DNA of 64,000 nt from Oceanimonas baumannii (GCF_002245495.1 NZ_NQJF01000011.1:1-64000), one strand, 5' to 3'. Positions 8,497-18,248 are shown, counted from the stretch's first letter. Numbers and translations: made by a program. The notes: generated by a model not told the origin, from the sequence alone.

Positions 8497-9186
8497 ATGG
8501 AAGCCTGTGTGAAGGAAACTCAACATATTGAACCCGTGTCCCGTCGCCATGGTCCCGCCCTGGTCACTGCGGGTCTGGCCGGCATGGCAGTCTTGCTGCC
8601 ACTGCTTTACTGGTTTAATGACCAGGCACAGCTGGTACTGATATTTTTGCTGCTGGCCTGCCTGGTCGCGCTGGTTCTGGGACTGCTGAAACTGCGAGAG
8701 CCTGTTTACAGCTTTTCACTCAGTAAAGACAGCCTGCACTTTCATCACCGTCTTGGCGGCTGGAGCCTGCACTGGAGCAACATTGTGCGGGTAGATCAGC
8801 CAAGAGTAAACAGTGGCCTCGAGCTGGCCTCACTGCCTTATATAGGCATCAAAATCCGGGATTATGATGAATTTCTGCCCCTGATGGCGCCGCGGCTGAT
8901 TGTACATTTACTGACGGATCAGCGGCCTCTGCTGGCCATGGGCGTGCGTTTTGGAGCCATAGAGCGTGCCCGGCTGCACGACTGGCTGGTGGAAGATAAT
9001 CAGTATCGCTCAGCCGCAGGCCGCCACTATCATGGACTGGCCGCCATGCTCGGGCACCGTATGAGCCACCTTCGCGAACTATATGGCTATGACCTGCTGG
9101 TACATGAATCTTGCCTCGACCGGGACGCCGGCGATTTTGTACAGCTGCTGCGTCGCTATCATGCGGGTACGCAGTCCCCTCTTTAA
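8497..9186 (+). CDS. DUF2982 membrane protein
   Basis: The 229-residue protein has two hydrophobic segments near residues 22-64 followed by a soluble domain with GGWSLHWSNIVRVDQPRV and IGIKIRDYDEFLP. This matches the DUF2982 family of Vibrio, Shewanella and Aeromonas. The function is unknown. It is divergent from nfsA. The GTG at 8509 is an alternative start. Confidence 0.75.
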   Translation: MEACVKETQHIEPVSRRHGPALVTAGLAGMAVLLPLLYWFNDQAQLVLIFLLLACLVALVLGLLKLREPVYSFSLSKDSLHFHHRLGGWSLHWSNIVRVDQPRVNSGLELASLPYIGIKIRDYDEFLPLMAPRLIVHLLTDQRPLLAMGVRFGAIERARLHDWLVEDNQYRSAAGRHYHGLAAMLGHRMSHLRELYGYDLLVHESCLDRDAGDFVQLLRRYHAGTQSPL

Positions 9187-9242
9187 TGAGGAAACAAGCA
9201 CAGGCACAATAGCGCTGTTTTCCACTCAGAGTCAGCCTTATC

Positions 9243-10166
9243 ATGAAACATCTCGACGCCCTGTATCTGTTCGTCAAGGTTGTGCAGCAGGGCGGCTTTT
9301 CCCACGCTGCCGCTCAGCTGAACATGCCCACCGCCACCCTGAGCCGGCGTATCTCCAGCCTGGAGCAGGCACTGGGCTGTAAACTGCTGAGCCGTACCAC
9401 CCGTAAACTGCAGCTGACGGAAGAAGGCCGGCGTTATTATGAGCGGCTCAATCCGCTGCTGAGCGAAATGGAGCAGGTGACCGGCGATATTCAGGGCCAG
9501 AGCCAGAGTATGAGCGGTCTGATCAAAGTGGCCGCCCCCATTGCCATTTCCAATACTTTTCTGATGGACGGCATTACCGAGTTCTGCCTGCAATATCCGC
9601 AAATTCGTATCGATTTGCTGCAAAGCAACGACTATACCAGTCTGCTCGACACCGATCTGGATGTGGTATTTTTCAGTGGTGAATTGCCCGACTCCAGCCT
9701 GCGCTCACGCCAGTTGGGTGAGGTGCAATATGGTTTGTTTGCCGCTCCCGGCTATCTCGCGCAAAAAGGCAAGCTACAACACCCGGAAGAGCTGGATCAG
9801 CACCATATTATTCAATGCTGGCCACACCGCAACTGGCAACTGACCGACCATCAAGGCCGGCGCTTTCACCTTAAACCAGTCGCAAGATTATCAGTGAACC
9901 AGATGCAATCGGCGGTGAAAGCGGCCATTAAAGGACTCGGTATCGTCAATGTACCCTGCCATTATGTGGCCCACCATACCGAAGCAGGCTTGCTACAACC
10001 GGTCTTACCGGGCTGGCTGGGCGGCAAACGCCCCTTGCACATGGTATATCACAAACGCGAACTGGCCCCGGTACGGTTAAATGCGTTTATCGAGTTTATT
10101 GATCAGCATATGCGCAACCGGCTGGCGTCGACCTGGGTGATCATGGGGGAAGGAAAGCAGGAATAA
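9243..10166 (+). CDS. LysR family transcriptional regulator (CrgA-like)
   Basis: The amino-terminal winged helix-turn-helix (residues about 3-60: LDALYLFVKVVQQGGFSHAA, TLSRRISSLEQALG) is followed by a LysR substrate domain. The sequence style (MKHLDALYLF; RLSVNQMQSAVKAAIKGLGI) is that of the CrgA/AaeR branch, which often controls efflux or oxidoreductase genes. No divergent target is adjacent, because the gene upstream runs the same way and the one downstream converges. The ligand is unknown. Confidence 0.9.
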   Translation: MKHLDALYLFVKVVQQGGFSHAAAQLNMPTATLSRRISSLEQALGCKLLSRTTRKLQLTEEGRRYYERLNPLLSEMEQVTGDIQGQSQSMSGLIKVAAPIAISNTFLMDGITEFCLQYPQIRIDLLQSNDYTSLLDTDLDVVFFSGELPDSSLRSRQLGEVQYGLFAAPGYLAQKGKLQHPEELDQHHIIQCWPHRNWQLTDHQGRRFHLKPVARLSVNQMQSAVKAAIKGLGIVNVPCHYVAHHTEAGLLQPVLPGWLGGKRPLHMVYHKRELAPVRLNAFIEFIDQHMRNRLASTWVIMGEGKQE

Positions 10167-10171
10167 CAGAC

Positions 10172-10196
10172 AAAAAAATGGGCAGTACTACTGCCC
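10172..10196 (-). terminator. Intrinsic terminator for the acyl-CoA synthetase
   Basis: The stem gggcag / ctgccc with loop tacta is followed leftward by seven T's. A second AT-rich hairpin with 10-bp perfect arms (10291-10314) sits directly at the synthetase stop codon and could act as an mRNA 3' stabiliser. Confidence 0.8.
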
Positions 10197-10290
10197 GACT
10201 CCACTAACAAAAGATTACTGTAAGCTATGTGTGCACAGTACCACAGGCTTGTGGTGTTAATTAGCTGTTATTTTGCAAAACAAATTATGT

Positions 10291-10314
10291 GATTATTCCA
10301 TTTATGGAATAATC
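10291..10314 (-). repeat. Perfect 10-bp inverted repeat at the synthetase stop codon
   Basis: gattattcca - ttta - tggaataatc is a perfect palindrome with a 4-base loop. It overlaps the first two bases of the stop codon of the gene at 10313-11977. It is AT-rich and has no U tract of its own. The proper terminator is about 100 bases further on. Confidence 0.5.
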
Positions 10315-11977
10315 ATTCCTGCATGTCTTTTTCCCAGACCACCGCCTGCCCTTTAGGCCAGTGCCGGTCGAGCGCGTTGTACTGTTGCTCAAGCAGATGC
10401 CGCTTGATTTTGAGGGTAGGTGTCAAGATGTCATTTTCAATGGTCCAGGGATCCTTAATCAGCAAAAGGCCCCCCAGTCGCTGATGGCTTTCGAGCTGAC
10501 TGTTGATGTGCCCCAGGAAAGATGCCAGTGCACTGCTCAGCTGCTCTGTATTCTGCCCGGCAGCATGCTCGGAAAGCTGTACCAGCGCCATGGGCTGAGC
10601 CTGACCGCTGCCTACCACACACACCTGTTCAATCAGGCTGTTTTCAACCAGCATGGCTTCTATGGGCACCGGCAGCACATATTTGCCTTTCGCCGTTTTA
10701 AAGGCATCTTTCAAGCGACCGGTAATAGTAAGAAAACCTTCATCGTCGAGCCGTCCCCGATCACCGGTATGCAGCCAACCATCGCGAAGAGTCTCCCGCG
10801 TGGCTTCCTCATCTTTGTAATAACCCAGCATCATGCCTTCGCAACGGCATAATATTTCATCATCATCGGAAATGCGGATCTCCACTCCGACTCCAGCCTT
10901 GCCTACCGTGCCCACTTTATCAGAACGAAACGGATAGTTAAGGGTTGAATAAGCCAGGTTCTCAGTCATACCCCAGGCTTCGGTAATGGGCATATCAAGC
11001 TTTTCGTACCAGCGCAGCAGCCAGGGAGAAATGGGGGCCGAGCCGCAACCAAGAATACGGGCCTTATCCAGTCCGAGTCCGGCCTGGATTTTTTTCTTGA
11101 TAAGCCCCGACAACAGAGGAATACGCAACAGCAGATTAAGACGGGATTCAGGCAGTTTTTCCAGAATACCGCTGCGAAAATTGGTCCATAACCGGGGGAC
11201 TGAAATAAATACCGTAGGCGAAATGGTTTTAACGTTGTCCACAAAGGTCGGCAAACTATGCGCAAACCCCACCTGAGTACCGGCATAAAGACTGGCGCCC
11301 AGTATGTACACCCGCTCGGTAATATGGGCCAGCGGCAGATAGGAAAAAGCACGGTCGTGTTGATTAAGCCCGGTACTTTCCAGAATCCCCCGGCAGGCGG
11401 CCGCATAGGCACCATGGGTAACCATCACCCCTTTGGGCTTGCCGGTACTGCCGGAGGTATACACAAGGCTCATCAAGTCAGCCGCTGCCGGCACCGGCTG
11501 ATGTTTGATAGGCTCGTGCACCAGCAGGCCACTCCAGTGATGATGCGTTTCAATACTGGTGTCGTAGGGCATGGCCAGCCGTATCAAGCCTTCTGGTATG
11601 CCAGGGGCCTGTGTATCGGGATTATCGAGTTTGCCGATAAATACCGCCCGGCTTTCACTGTGTTCCAGCACATAACGAATGGTCTCCGCCCCGGCGGTGG
11701 GGTAAATAGGCACACTGATATATCCCCCCATCTGCAGCGCAAAGTCACAGATAAACCACTCGGCGCAGTTTTTGGACAACAACGCAATTTTATCACCCGG
11801 CTCAAGCCCGAGCCTGCGCAGTCCGGTAACCAGCCGGCCGGCCATTTCCAGCACCGAGCTCCAACTATGATCATGCCAGCCATCCGCTCTGGGCTGACGC
11901 AGATAAATCGCGTCGGGCCGCTGTTCGGCCCAGTGATACAACATTTGCAATGGCAGTGTGCGATCAGAAGCGGTCAT
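10313..11977 (-). CDS. Long-chain acyl-CoA synthetase (AMP-forming)
   Basis: The protein activates a fatty acid to acyl-CoA via an acyl-adenylate. The P-loop-like motif YTSGSTGKPKG is at residues 173-183, followed by the adenylate-forming motifs AWGMTE and GWLHTGD, with a lysine in DAFKTAKGKYVLPVPIE. At 554 residues it belongs to the COG1022 group (FAA1/eukaryotic-type bacterial synthetases), not to FadD proper. It stands alone between convergent LysR and the tRNA-Ser region. Chain-length preference cannot be read from sequence. Confidence 0.88.
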   Translation of the reverse strand: MTASDRTLPLQMLYHWAEQRPDAIYLRQPRADGWHDHSWSSVLEMAGRLVTGLRRLGLEPGDKIALLSKNCAEWFICDFALQMGGYISVPIYPTAGAETIRYVLEHSESRAVFIGKLDNPDTQAPGIPEGLIRLAMPYDTSIETHHHWSGLLVHEPIKHQPVPAAADLMSLVYTSGSTGKPKGVMVTHGAYAAACRGILESTGLNQHDRAFSYLPLAHITERVYILGASLYAGTQVGFAHSLPTFVDNVKTISPTVFISVPRLWTNFRSGILEKLPESRLNLLLRIPLLSGLIKKKIQAGLGLDKARILGCGSAPISPWLLRWYEKLDMPITEAWGMTENLAYSTLNYPFRSDKVGTVGKAGVGVEIRISDDDEILCRCEGMMLGYYKDEEATRETLRDGWLHTGDRGRLDDEGFLTITGRLKDAFKTAKGKYVLPVPIEAMLVENSLIEQVCVVGSGQAQPMALVQLSEHAAGQNTEQLSSALASFLGHINSQLESHQRLGGLLLIKDPWTIENDILTPTLKIKRHLLEQQYNALDRHWPKGQAVVWEKDMQE

Positions 11978-12147
11978 GAGTTTCCTTTATTGCCGGTGTG
12001 AGCCACTGCACCAAGTATTGCAAACATTTTACAGTCCGGCAGCTTTTATGTAGCTCAGGTCACTGATTGGCTTGAAGAAAGTTAATAGATAGTGATTTTT
12101 ATACAGGACTAAATATAATGCCGCCGTTTTTTTGACACCCCAGTGGT

Positions 12148-12231
12148 TCAAACCCCTTCCACGATCAGCATCAACAAGGCATCTAGTGCCAGCAGCAGCC
12201 ACAAACACCGTTCAATCCAGTCTGCTTCCAT
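12148..12231 (-). CDS. Possible 27-residue hydrophobic small protein
   Basis: The frame encodes a mostly hydrophobic peptide (WLLLALDALLMLIV core) with acidic and basic residues at the amino end. An agga ribosome-binding site lies 8 bases before the ATG. It resembles the single-span mini-proteins known in enterics only in character; I recognise no family. It lies in an otherwise empty 370-base gap between the acyl-CoA synthetase and tRNA-Ser. This is low confidence without conservation data. Confidence 0.3.
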   Translation of the reverse strand: MEADWIERCLWLLLALDALLMLIVEGV

Positions 12232-12314
12232 CTTTATCTTCCTGATCTGCAGGTAATGACTTTTCTCTCTAAGAAGACAGAAGCAAAATTGAAGCCATTT
12301 ATTATTTCAACAAC

Positions 12315-12347
12315 AAAAAACCCTGCACATTGCTATGCAGGGTTTTT
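12315..12347 (-). terminator. Intrinsic terminator for tRNA-Ser
   Basis: aaaaaaccctgca / tgcagggttttt forms a strong stem flanked by A and T tracts. It starts 7 bases beyond the tRNA-Ser CCA end and is symmetric enough to work both ways. Confidence 0.88.
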
Positions 12348-12353
12348 CAAATC

Positions 12354-12441
12354 TGGCGGTGAGGGAGGGATTCGAACCCTCGATACGTTTCCGTATACAC
12401 ACTTTCCAGGCGTGCTCCTTCAGCCACTCGGACACCTCACC
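12354..12441 (-). tRNA. tRNA-Ser (GGA anticodon)
   Basis: Read on the minus strand, the 88 bases match E. coli tRNA-Ser(GGA) almost base for base. They show acceptor ggtgagg, the long variable arm tatacggaaacgtat of class II tRNAs, anticodon GGA in cctggaaag, T-loop ggttcgaatcc and an encoded CCA end. It decodes UCC/UCU. It stands alone with a downstream terminator. Confidence 0.97.
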
Positions 12442-12644
12442 AGATTGTTTGCTGACAGCGGGCAACCCGTCTTGTTCAGCGGGGCGTATAGTAGGCAACA
12501 CCGGCGTCGGCTGCAACCCTTTTTATCAGATGGTCTACTCGTTTGAACATTATTACAGCATTTTCCGGCTCTTGGCAGAACGGGCGACGATGTCCGCTGA
12601 CTCTGGCATAATGGACGACCGTTTTTTGCAGCAACAGGACCAAC

Positions 12645-13319
12645 ATGACGGCAACAACTTCAGCCAATCAGCTACACGAGCGTTTTCGGGGTTACTATCC
12701 GGTGGTGATCGACGTGGAAACCGGTGGCTTTAATGCCAAAACCGATGCCCTGCTGGAAATTGCCGCCATTACCCTGAAGATGGATAAAAATGGCTGGTTA
12801 GTGCCGGATCAGACCTTTCATTTCCATGTTTCTCCCTTTGAAGGAGCCAACCTGGAGCCGGCAGCACTGGAATTCACCGGCATTGATCCCTGGAGTGCCC
12901 TGCGTGGTGCCGTCACCGAGCGGGAAGCGCTGGAACAAATATTTAAAGGGGTACGTAAAGGTATTAAGGCAAATCAGTGCCAGCGAGCGGTGATCGTCGC
13001 TCACAATGCCTCCTTTGATCATGGCTTTGTGATGGCGGCTGCCGACCGGGCAGAGTTAAAACGCAATCCGTTCCATCCTTTTGCCACCTTCGACACCGCC
13101 AGCCTGGCCGGTCTGGCATTGGGCCAGACAGTACTGGCCAAGGCATGCCGCGCTGCCGGCATGAGCTTTGACAACAAGGAAGCACACAGCGCCCTGTATG
13201 ATACCCGCAAAACGGCCGAGCTGTTCTGCACCATCGTTAACCGCTGGAAACTGCTGGGTGGCTGGCCTCCCGCCCCAGCCGACACACCGGATTTCGGTCT
13301 CTCTCAGCCAGAGGAATAA
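12645..13319 (+). CDS. rnt: Ribonuclease T
   Basis: RNase T is a 3'-5' exoribonuclease that matures tRNA and other stable RNA 3' ends. It is a DEDD-family enzyme, with motif I DVETGG at residues 23-28, motif II around [10 protein letters not shown], and motif [17 protein letters not shown]. At 224 residues it matches E. coli (215). It lies just downstream of, and divergent from, tRNA-Ser. Confidence 0.96.
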   Translation: MTATTSANQLHERFRGYYPVVIDVETGGFNAKTDALLEIAAITLKMDKNGWLVPDQTFHFHVSPFEGANLEPAALEFTGIDPWSALRGAVTEREALEQIFKGVRKGIKANQCQRAVIVAHNASFDHGFVMAAADRAELKRNPFHPFATFDTASLAGLALGQTVLAKACRAAGMSFDNKEAHSALYDTRKTAELFCTIVNRWKLLGGWPPAPADTPDFGLSQPEE

Positions 13320-13335
13320 TACCATAATGACGGTA

Positions 13336-13360
13336 AAAAGCCCGCTTTCAGGCGGGCTTT
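13336..13360. terminator. Bidirectional terminator between rnt and the cupin gene
   Basis: aaaagcccgc / gcgggcttt with a 5-base loop separates two convergent genes and has A and T tracts on both sides. Confidence 0.8.
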
Positions 13361-13365
13361 GACAA

Positions 13366-14040
13366 TCAGCCAGCCTGGCTTGCCGGTGCCACACCGGCAA
13401 GATGACCGGTACGCACCCATAACCGGGTATGCCCGCTGGCAATCAGCTCTGGTACCGAGCTGGGTGCCAGTCGTAGCCAGCTGAGCGGTCCGTATAACTG
13501 CCTGCCATCATCCAGCTGACCTTCAAGTACCAGTATTTCCAGTCCGGCCCGGTAACAACAAGCCGGGAAACGTCCCCCTTCGGAAAACTCCAGCAAGCTG
13601 GTATTAACGCCGCCATAACGGTGCAACGACAGCCTCCTGAAACCATGGTCTCCTGTCAGCCACAAGCCCTGATCTTCGCGCACGACCCTGAATTCCCGGT
13701 CGGCATCGTTAAACTGATTCAGCTTGACGAAGATCACACAGCCGGAGCGGCTGAACGCCTGGTGACGGCTGCCTGGCGGATGCCGGACATAGCTGCCGGC
13801 CTCATAATCACCGTTTTCATCGGAAAAGGTGCCTTCCAGCACCCAGAATTCCTCACCCAACGGATGCTCATGTTCAGTAAAGACGGCCCCCGGCTGAAAC
13901 CGCACCAGGCTGGTGACATGACCATGTTCTGCGGCTTCACGTTCCAGTGGATAGCGCCAGACCCCCGCCACCGGTGATGGCTGCCAGCGATCAGCTTGAT
14001 AACCCAGAGTGAGGGATTGAGAAAAGTCCATATTCAACAT
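13366..14040 (-). CDS. Cupin protein of the ChrR type
   Basis: Two cupin-like halves are seen. The first has the metal-ligand pattern HEHPLGEEFWVLEG with the later PPGSRHQAFS. The second (residues about 130-210) is degenerate. This is the ChrR cupin-like fold, but the zinc-binding anti-sigma domain of ChrR is absent and no sigma factor gene is adjacent. It is therefore a stand-alone cupin of unknown substrate. The start is uncertain among TTG 14061, ATG 14040 and ATG 14031; none has a strong ribosome-binding site. Confidence 0.75.
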   Translation of the reverse strand: MLNMDFSQSLTLGYQADRWQPSPVAGVWRYPLEREAAEHGHVTSLVRFQPGAVFTEHEHPLGEEFWVLEGTFSDENGDYEAGSYVRHPPGSRHQAFSRSGCVIFVKLNQFNDADREFRVVREDQGLWLTGDHGFRRLSLHRYGGVNTSLLEFSEGGRFPACCYRAGLEILVLEGQLDDGRQLYGPLSWLRLAPSSVPELIASGHTRLWVRTGHLAGVAPASQAG

Positions 14041-14097
14041 CGGCACAGACCCGACGAACAAGTGGGATCTTTATCCTGACCCCGCTCCCGTATTTGG

Positions 14098-15576
14098 TCA
14101 AGCTTTCTGCACTGTTTCACAGGGGTAGCAGTAACCACCCTCTCCGTCGGGCTCAAAACTCAGCCTGTGGCTGATGCAGGAAGGTGCATCTGAAGGATGG
14201 TGAGACACAAACAGCAGCTGAGTGCCCCCTTCAGCCACCAGTAAATCAATCCAGCGTTTCACCCAGTGACGGTTAAACGTATCCAGCCCCTGCAGAGGTT
14301 CATCAAGAATAAGAATGGGTGGATGCTTGACCATCGCCCGGGCAATCAGCAGCAGTCGCTGCTGGCCGTAAGAAAGGTGACGGAATGGCTCATTGGCCAG
14401 GTGCATCATGCCCAGCAGGGTCAGCCATTGCTCCGCCAGCTGAAGCTGAGCATCACCGGGTTGCTGATACACCCCGATAGAATCGAAAAAGCCGGAGAGG
14501 ATCACCGCTCTGGGCGTCGCCGTTACCCGGTAATCCTGCTGCATGGTGGTACTGACATAACCAATATGTTGTTTAATGTCCCAGATGGTCTCGCCACTGC
14601 CACGACGGCGGCCAAACAGAGTGAGATCGTTGCTGTAACCCTGGGGATGATCCCCGGTTACCAGACTCAGCAGTGTGGACTTGCCCGCCCCGTTAGGCCC
14701 CATAATCTGCCAATGTTCACCGGGGTTTACCTGCCAGTTCAGGCCGTTCAGAATGACTTTGTCACCATAGCTGACCCGTATATCGCGCATCACAATGCGC
14801 GGGGTGGCGGCGTCCAACTCGCGCCGCTCCGCATCAGGATCCGCCAGAGGCAGAGCCTGGGTACCGGCTTCAAGCACTGCCAGATGGTTAAGCTGCTGCA
14901 ATTCGGCCGAGACAGCAATCACCTCACGGGGACCGGCCTGCGCCAGCTCGCACTCCGCCAGCAAACCCAGGTGAGTGGCGAAATCAGGCAGCTCCTCAAA
15001 ACGGTTAACAATCAGCACCAGCGTCTGCCCCGATGCCACCAGCTCTGCCAGCAGGCTCATCAGGTTTTCATGGGCGTTCACATCCAGACCATCAAAGGGC
15101 TCGTCAAGTACCAGCAGTTCAGGCCGGCTCAGCAGCGCCCGGCACAACAATACCTTGCGGGTTTCACCGGTAGAAAGATATTTAAAACCGCGATCCAGCA
15201 GCGTAGTGATGCCAAACCTCCCGGCCAGCGACTCAAGCCGTACTGGATCACTGCCCCCTTCCAGCATGATCTGACGGGCACTGTGACCATCGTCCTGGCT
15301 ATCAAGCAAGTCACTTTCATCTTCATCCCGTTCCCGGTCAGCCAGTTGCTGCAGTTGCTCGAACGAGACCCACTCCACACTGGCAAAACCATGTTCTGCC
15401 TCCCCGTTGATCCGCTCAAGTTCGCCTGCCAGCGTTCGGGCCAGCGCGGTTTTACCGCTGCCGTTTGCTCCCACAAAGGCCCAGCACTGCCCCTCAGTCA
15501 GGTTCAGTTCAGGAATATGAAGCCGGTGGCGTTCACTGATGGCAAAACAAGCATCCTTGATCTTAATGGCGCTCAT
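14098..15576 (-). CDS. modF: Dual ABC ATPase ModF
   Basis: The 492-residue protein has two ATP-binding cassettes and no membrane part. Walker A motifs are GANGSGKT (36-43) and GPNGAGKS (293-300), and Walker B motifs are VLDEPFDGLD and ILDEPLQGLD. It aligns with E. coli ModF, linked to molybdenum transport genes there; its exact role is unclear. No modABC or modE gene is visible in the window, although many molybdenum-cofactor genes lie 25-30 kb away. Confidence 0.88.
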   Translation of the reverse strand: MSAIKIKDACFAISERHRLHIPELNLTEGQCWAFVGANGSGKTALARTLAGELERINGEAEHGFASVEWVSFEQLQQLADRERDEDESDLLDSQDDGHSARQIMLEGGSDPVRLESLAGRFGITTLLDRGFKYLSTGETRKVLLCRALLSRPELLVLDEPFDGLDVNAHENLMSLLAELVASGQTLVLIVNRFEELPDFATHLGLLAECELAQAGPREVIAVSAELQQLNHLAVLEAGTQALPLADPDAERRELDAATPRIVMRDIRVSYGDKVILNGLNWQVNPGEHWQIMGPNGAGKSTLLSLVTGDHPQGYSNDLTLFGRRRGSGETIWDIKQHIGYVSTTMQQDYRVTATPRAVILSGFFDSIGVYQQPGDAQLQLAEQWLTLLGMMHLANEPFRHLSYGQQRLLLIARAMVKHPPILILDEPLQGLDTFNRHWVKRWIDLLVAEGGTQLLFVSHHPSDAPSCISHRLSFEPDGEGGYCYPCETVQKA

Positions 15577-15744
15577 GAAAGCGTATCCTTTATTGCTGTG
15601 ACAAAACTCACATACTCCGCAACCAACACCCAGGATGCAAGCCCGAAAAAACGACGTTACCGGCGGTAATTGTGAGCCATGCCCCAGCCCTTGATATCAT
15701 TACAGGCTAACGTCATGGTTCATCACCGCACACAAGGAGTGCCC

Positions 15745-15990
15745 ATGCGTTATCACCCAGAGGTAATGGAAGAACTGAACCTGCTGCTGCATTTCAATCT
15801 TGATACCACTCAGCAAGGTATCAAAGTGCGCCACGACGCCACGCCCGGCATGATTGACGCGGCCACCCGTCTGCATGAAAAAGGACTGATTACTCAAACT
15901 GATGGGGGATATCTTACCGAACTCGGACGCGAAACAGCCGAGCATGCACAAGCACTGTTGGGACTGTTGAAAGAGCCCACCCCAGCCTGA
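15745..15990 (+). CDS. TIGR02647-type small DNA-binding protein
   Basis: This 81-residue protein (MRYHPEVMEELNLLLHFN, then GLITQTDGGYLTELGRE) has the length and pattern of the TIGR02647 family in Vibrio, Shewanella and Pseudomonas, annotated as DNA-binding. The carboxy part looks like a winged-helix wing. The ATG at 15745 follows aaggag and is clearly the start, not the longer frame. It is divergent from modF. Confidence 0.75.
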   Translation: MRYHPEVMEELNLLLHFNLDTTQQGIKVRHDATPGMIDAATRLHEKGLITQTDGGYLTELGRETAEHAQALLGLLKEPTPA

Positions 15991-16013
15991 TAAGAACAAG
16001 TAATCCAGAAATG

Positions 16014-16039
16014 AAAAATGCCGGCAGAACGCCGGCATT
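16014..16039 (-). terminator. Intrinsic terminator for the peroxiredoxin
   Basis: Leftward, aatgccggc / gccggcatt is followed by a T-rich run. It sits between the convergent TIGR02647 gene and the peroxiredoxin gene. Confidence 0.8.
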
Positions 16040-16065
16040 GATATCAAGGTTAAGCAGCAGCCAAC

Positions 16066-16671
16066 TTACAGGCCGGCAGCGTGCTCAGACAGGTACTTGG
16101 CTACACCTTCCGGAGAGTCTTTCATGCCGGCTTTGCCTTTTTCCCACTGAGCCGGGCACACTTCGCCGTGCTCTTCGTGGAACTGCAGGGCGTCGATCAT
16201 GCGCAGCATTTCGTCAATGTTACGGCCCAGAGGCAGATCATTCACTACCTGGTGGCGAACCACACCATTGGCATCGATCAGGAAAGAACCACGGAAGGCA
16301 ACACCGGCTTCCGGATGCTCAACATCATAGGCCTGGCAGATTTCGTGCTTCACATCGGCAACCAGCGGATATTTCACCGGACCGATACCGCCATTTTCAA
16401 CGGCAGTGTTACGCCAGGCGTTGTGGCTGAACTGAGAGTCAATGGATACACCGATCACTTCCACGCCGCGATTCTGGAACTCATCAAAACGGTGATCAAA
16501 GGCAATCAGTTCAGACGGGCACACAAAGGTGAAGTCCAGCGGGTAGAAAAACACCACGGCGGCTTTGCCTTTGGTGAACTCCTTGAGGTTGAAGTTATCA
16601 ACGATTTCGCCATTACCCAGAACGGCAGCGGCGGTAAAGTCGGGAGCCTGACGGCCTACCAGTACGCTCAT
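16066..16671 (-). CDS. Typical 2-Cys peroxiredoxin (AhpC/TSA, Prx1 type)
   Basis: This enzyme reduces H2O2 and organic peroxides. The peroxidatic cysteine is C51 in FTFVCPSE and the resolving cysteine is C172 in GEVCPAQW. At 201 residues, with the carboxy extension, it is the Prx1/AhpC group and would be recycled by thioredoxin or AhpF. No ahpF is adjacent, so thioredoxin is the likelier partner. An aaggag ribosome-binding site precedes the ATG. Confidence 0.93.
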   Translation of the reverse strand: MSVLVGRQAPDFTAAAVLGNGEIVDNFNLKEFTKGKAAVVFFYPLDFTFVCPSELIAFDHRFDEFQNRGVEVIGVSIDSQFSHNAWRNTAVENGGIGPVKYPLVADVKHEICQAYDVEHPEAGVAFRGSFLIDANGVVRHQVVNDLPLGRNIDEMLRMIDALQFHEEHGEVCPAQWEKGKAGMKDSPEGVAKYLSEHAAGL

Positions 16672-16896
16672 GTTTATCTCCTTGCTGTGTTAACACGCGA
16701 AAATTTATCGCGGCGGAATCAACAGTATATGGGCGGTAAGTTACAAACCCAAGGGCCAAGTGCACCAATAACATTGCGCTTGAACAAAGTTCACACAGTG
16801 CTGTTTTTCTGCGGTTTGGCAAATAATGCTCGACTTTTCCGATTCAATTTGCAAACTAGCCGCTTCATTTTACGTTTATAACTAAAAGGATATTTC

Positions 16897-18219
16897 ATGA
16901 ATCCCGTTGTCGTCGCCGTATGTCTGATGCTGGTGCTGAGCCTGCTGCGCATCAACGTGGTGATTTCACTGGCACTGAGCGCCCTGGTGGGCGGTCTGGT
17001 AGCAGGCATGTCGCTGACCGAAACCGCCAGTATTTTTGCCGATGGACTCGGCGGTGGTGCCACCATCGCGTTGAGTTACGCCATGCTCGGTGCCTTTGCC
17101 GTGGCCATTTCCCGCTCGGGCATTACCGATTTACTGGCAGTACACATCATCAAGGCCTTGGGTCAGGATGCAAGCCAGGGCCGGGTATTATGGATAAAGG
17201 CCGTCTTGTTATGTGCCCTGTTGCTGGCGGCGGTGGCGTCCCAGAACCTGATCCCGATTCATATCGCCTTTATTCCCATTCTGGTCCCTCCCCTGCTGCA
17301 TGTCATGGCGCGGCTTAAACTGGATCGCCGGGCGGTAGCCTGTGTGCTGACCTTCGGTCTGACTGCCACCTACATGATGCTACCGGTGGGTTTTGGCGGT
17401 ATTTTTCTGAACAATATTCTGCTGGCCAACCTGGTTGATAACGGAGTTGAAGCCACCAAAGGCATGCTACCGGTGGCCATGGGCATTCCGGTCGCCGGCA
17501 TGTTCCTCGGCCTGTTATTTGCTCTGTTTATCAGCTACCGCAAACCCCGCCATTACGATGAAAGTAAAATCATTGCCGTCGAGCCAGAGCATATTAAGAT
17601 TAACCCGCTGCATATTGGTATTGCGATACTGGCCATTTTCAGCGCACTGAGCCTGCAACTATATAGTGACTCCATTATTCTCGGTGCCATGGTGGGCTTT
17701 GTGATCTTTACCATGGGGGGCGTCATCAAATTCAAGGAAAGTCAGGACGCCTTTACTCAGGGCGTGAAAATGATGTCGCTGATCGGTTTTATTATGATTT
17801 CTGCCGCAGGTTTTGCCGCAGTGATCAAAGCCACCGATGGTATTGGCACTCTGGTGCAGGCCGTTGCCACCGTGCTGGGTGACAATAGAGCACTCGCCGC
17901 CCTGGCCATGCTGCTGGTTGGTCTGTTGATCACCATGGGGATCGGTTCATCGTTTTCCACTATTCCGATCATCGCCCCTATTTATGTGCCGTTATGCATT
18001 TCTCTGGGCTTTTCTCCGCTGGCTACCCTGGCCATTATCGGCACCGCCGGAGCGCTGGGAGACGCCGGCTCCCCCGCCTCCGATTCCACCCTGGGTCCCA
18101 CCTCGGGGCTGAATGCCGATGGCCAGCATGACCATGTCTGGGACTCTGTTGTACCCACTTTCCTGCACTACAACCTTCCGCTGATCGGCTTTGGCTGGCT
18201 GGCTGCCATGGTGCTGTAA
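16897..18219 (+). CDS. Na+/H+ antiporter family permease
   Basis: The 440-residue protein has about eleven to twelve hydrophobic segments and matches the NhaC-like 'Na+/H+ antiporter family' group (YuiF type). Conserved polar stretches lie inside the membrane: [21 protein letters not shown] and [26 protein letters not shown] near the carboxy end. Members may instead carry amino or organic acids, so the substrate is open. An aagga ribosome-binding site lies upstream and a strong terminator follows. Confidence 0.85.
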   Translation: MNPVVVAVCLMLVLSLLRINVVISLALSALVGGLVAGMSLTETASIFADGLGGGATIALSYAMLGAFAVAISRSGITDLLAVHIIKALGQDASQGRVLWIKAVLLCALLLAAVASQNLIPIHIAFIPILVPPLLHVMARLKLDRRAVACVLTFGLTATYMMLPVGFGGIFLNNILLANLVDNGVEATKGMLPVAMGIPVAGMFLGLLFALFISYRKPRHYDESKIIAVEPEHIKINPLHIGIAILAIFSALSLQLYSDSIILGAMVGFVIFTMGGVIKFKESQDAFTQGVKMMSLIGFIMISAAGFAAVIKATDGIGTLVQAVATVLGDNRALAALAMLLVGLLITMGIGSSFSTIPIIAPIYVPLCISLGFSPLATLAIIGTAGALGDAGSPASDSTLGPTSGLNADGQHDHVWDSVVPTFLHYNLPLIGFGWLAAMVL

Positions 18220-18248
18220 CCCTCAACTCACTATTAAGTTGTGAGTTT

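Noticed and set aside
9083-9277. Small frames spanning the DUF2982-LysR junction
   Set aside because: They overlap firm genes in other frames and show no homology or ribosome-binding site.
14266-15669. 467-codon open frame opposite modF
   Set aside because: It is the antisense shadow of a well-conserved ABC protein, with no homology of its own. The same applies to the long frames opposite rimO (23956-25242), pykA (26923-28071), fadE (29538-30824) and topA (57091-58155).
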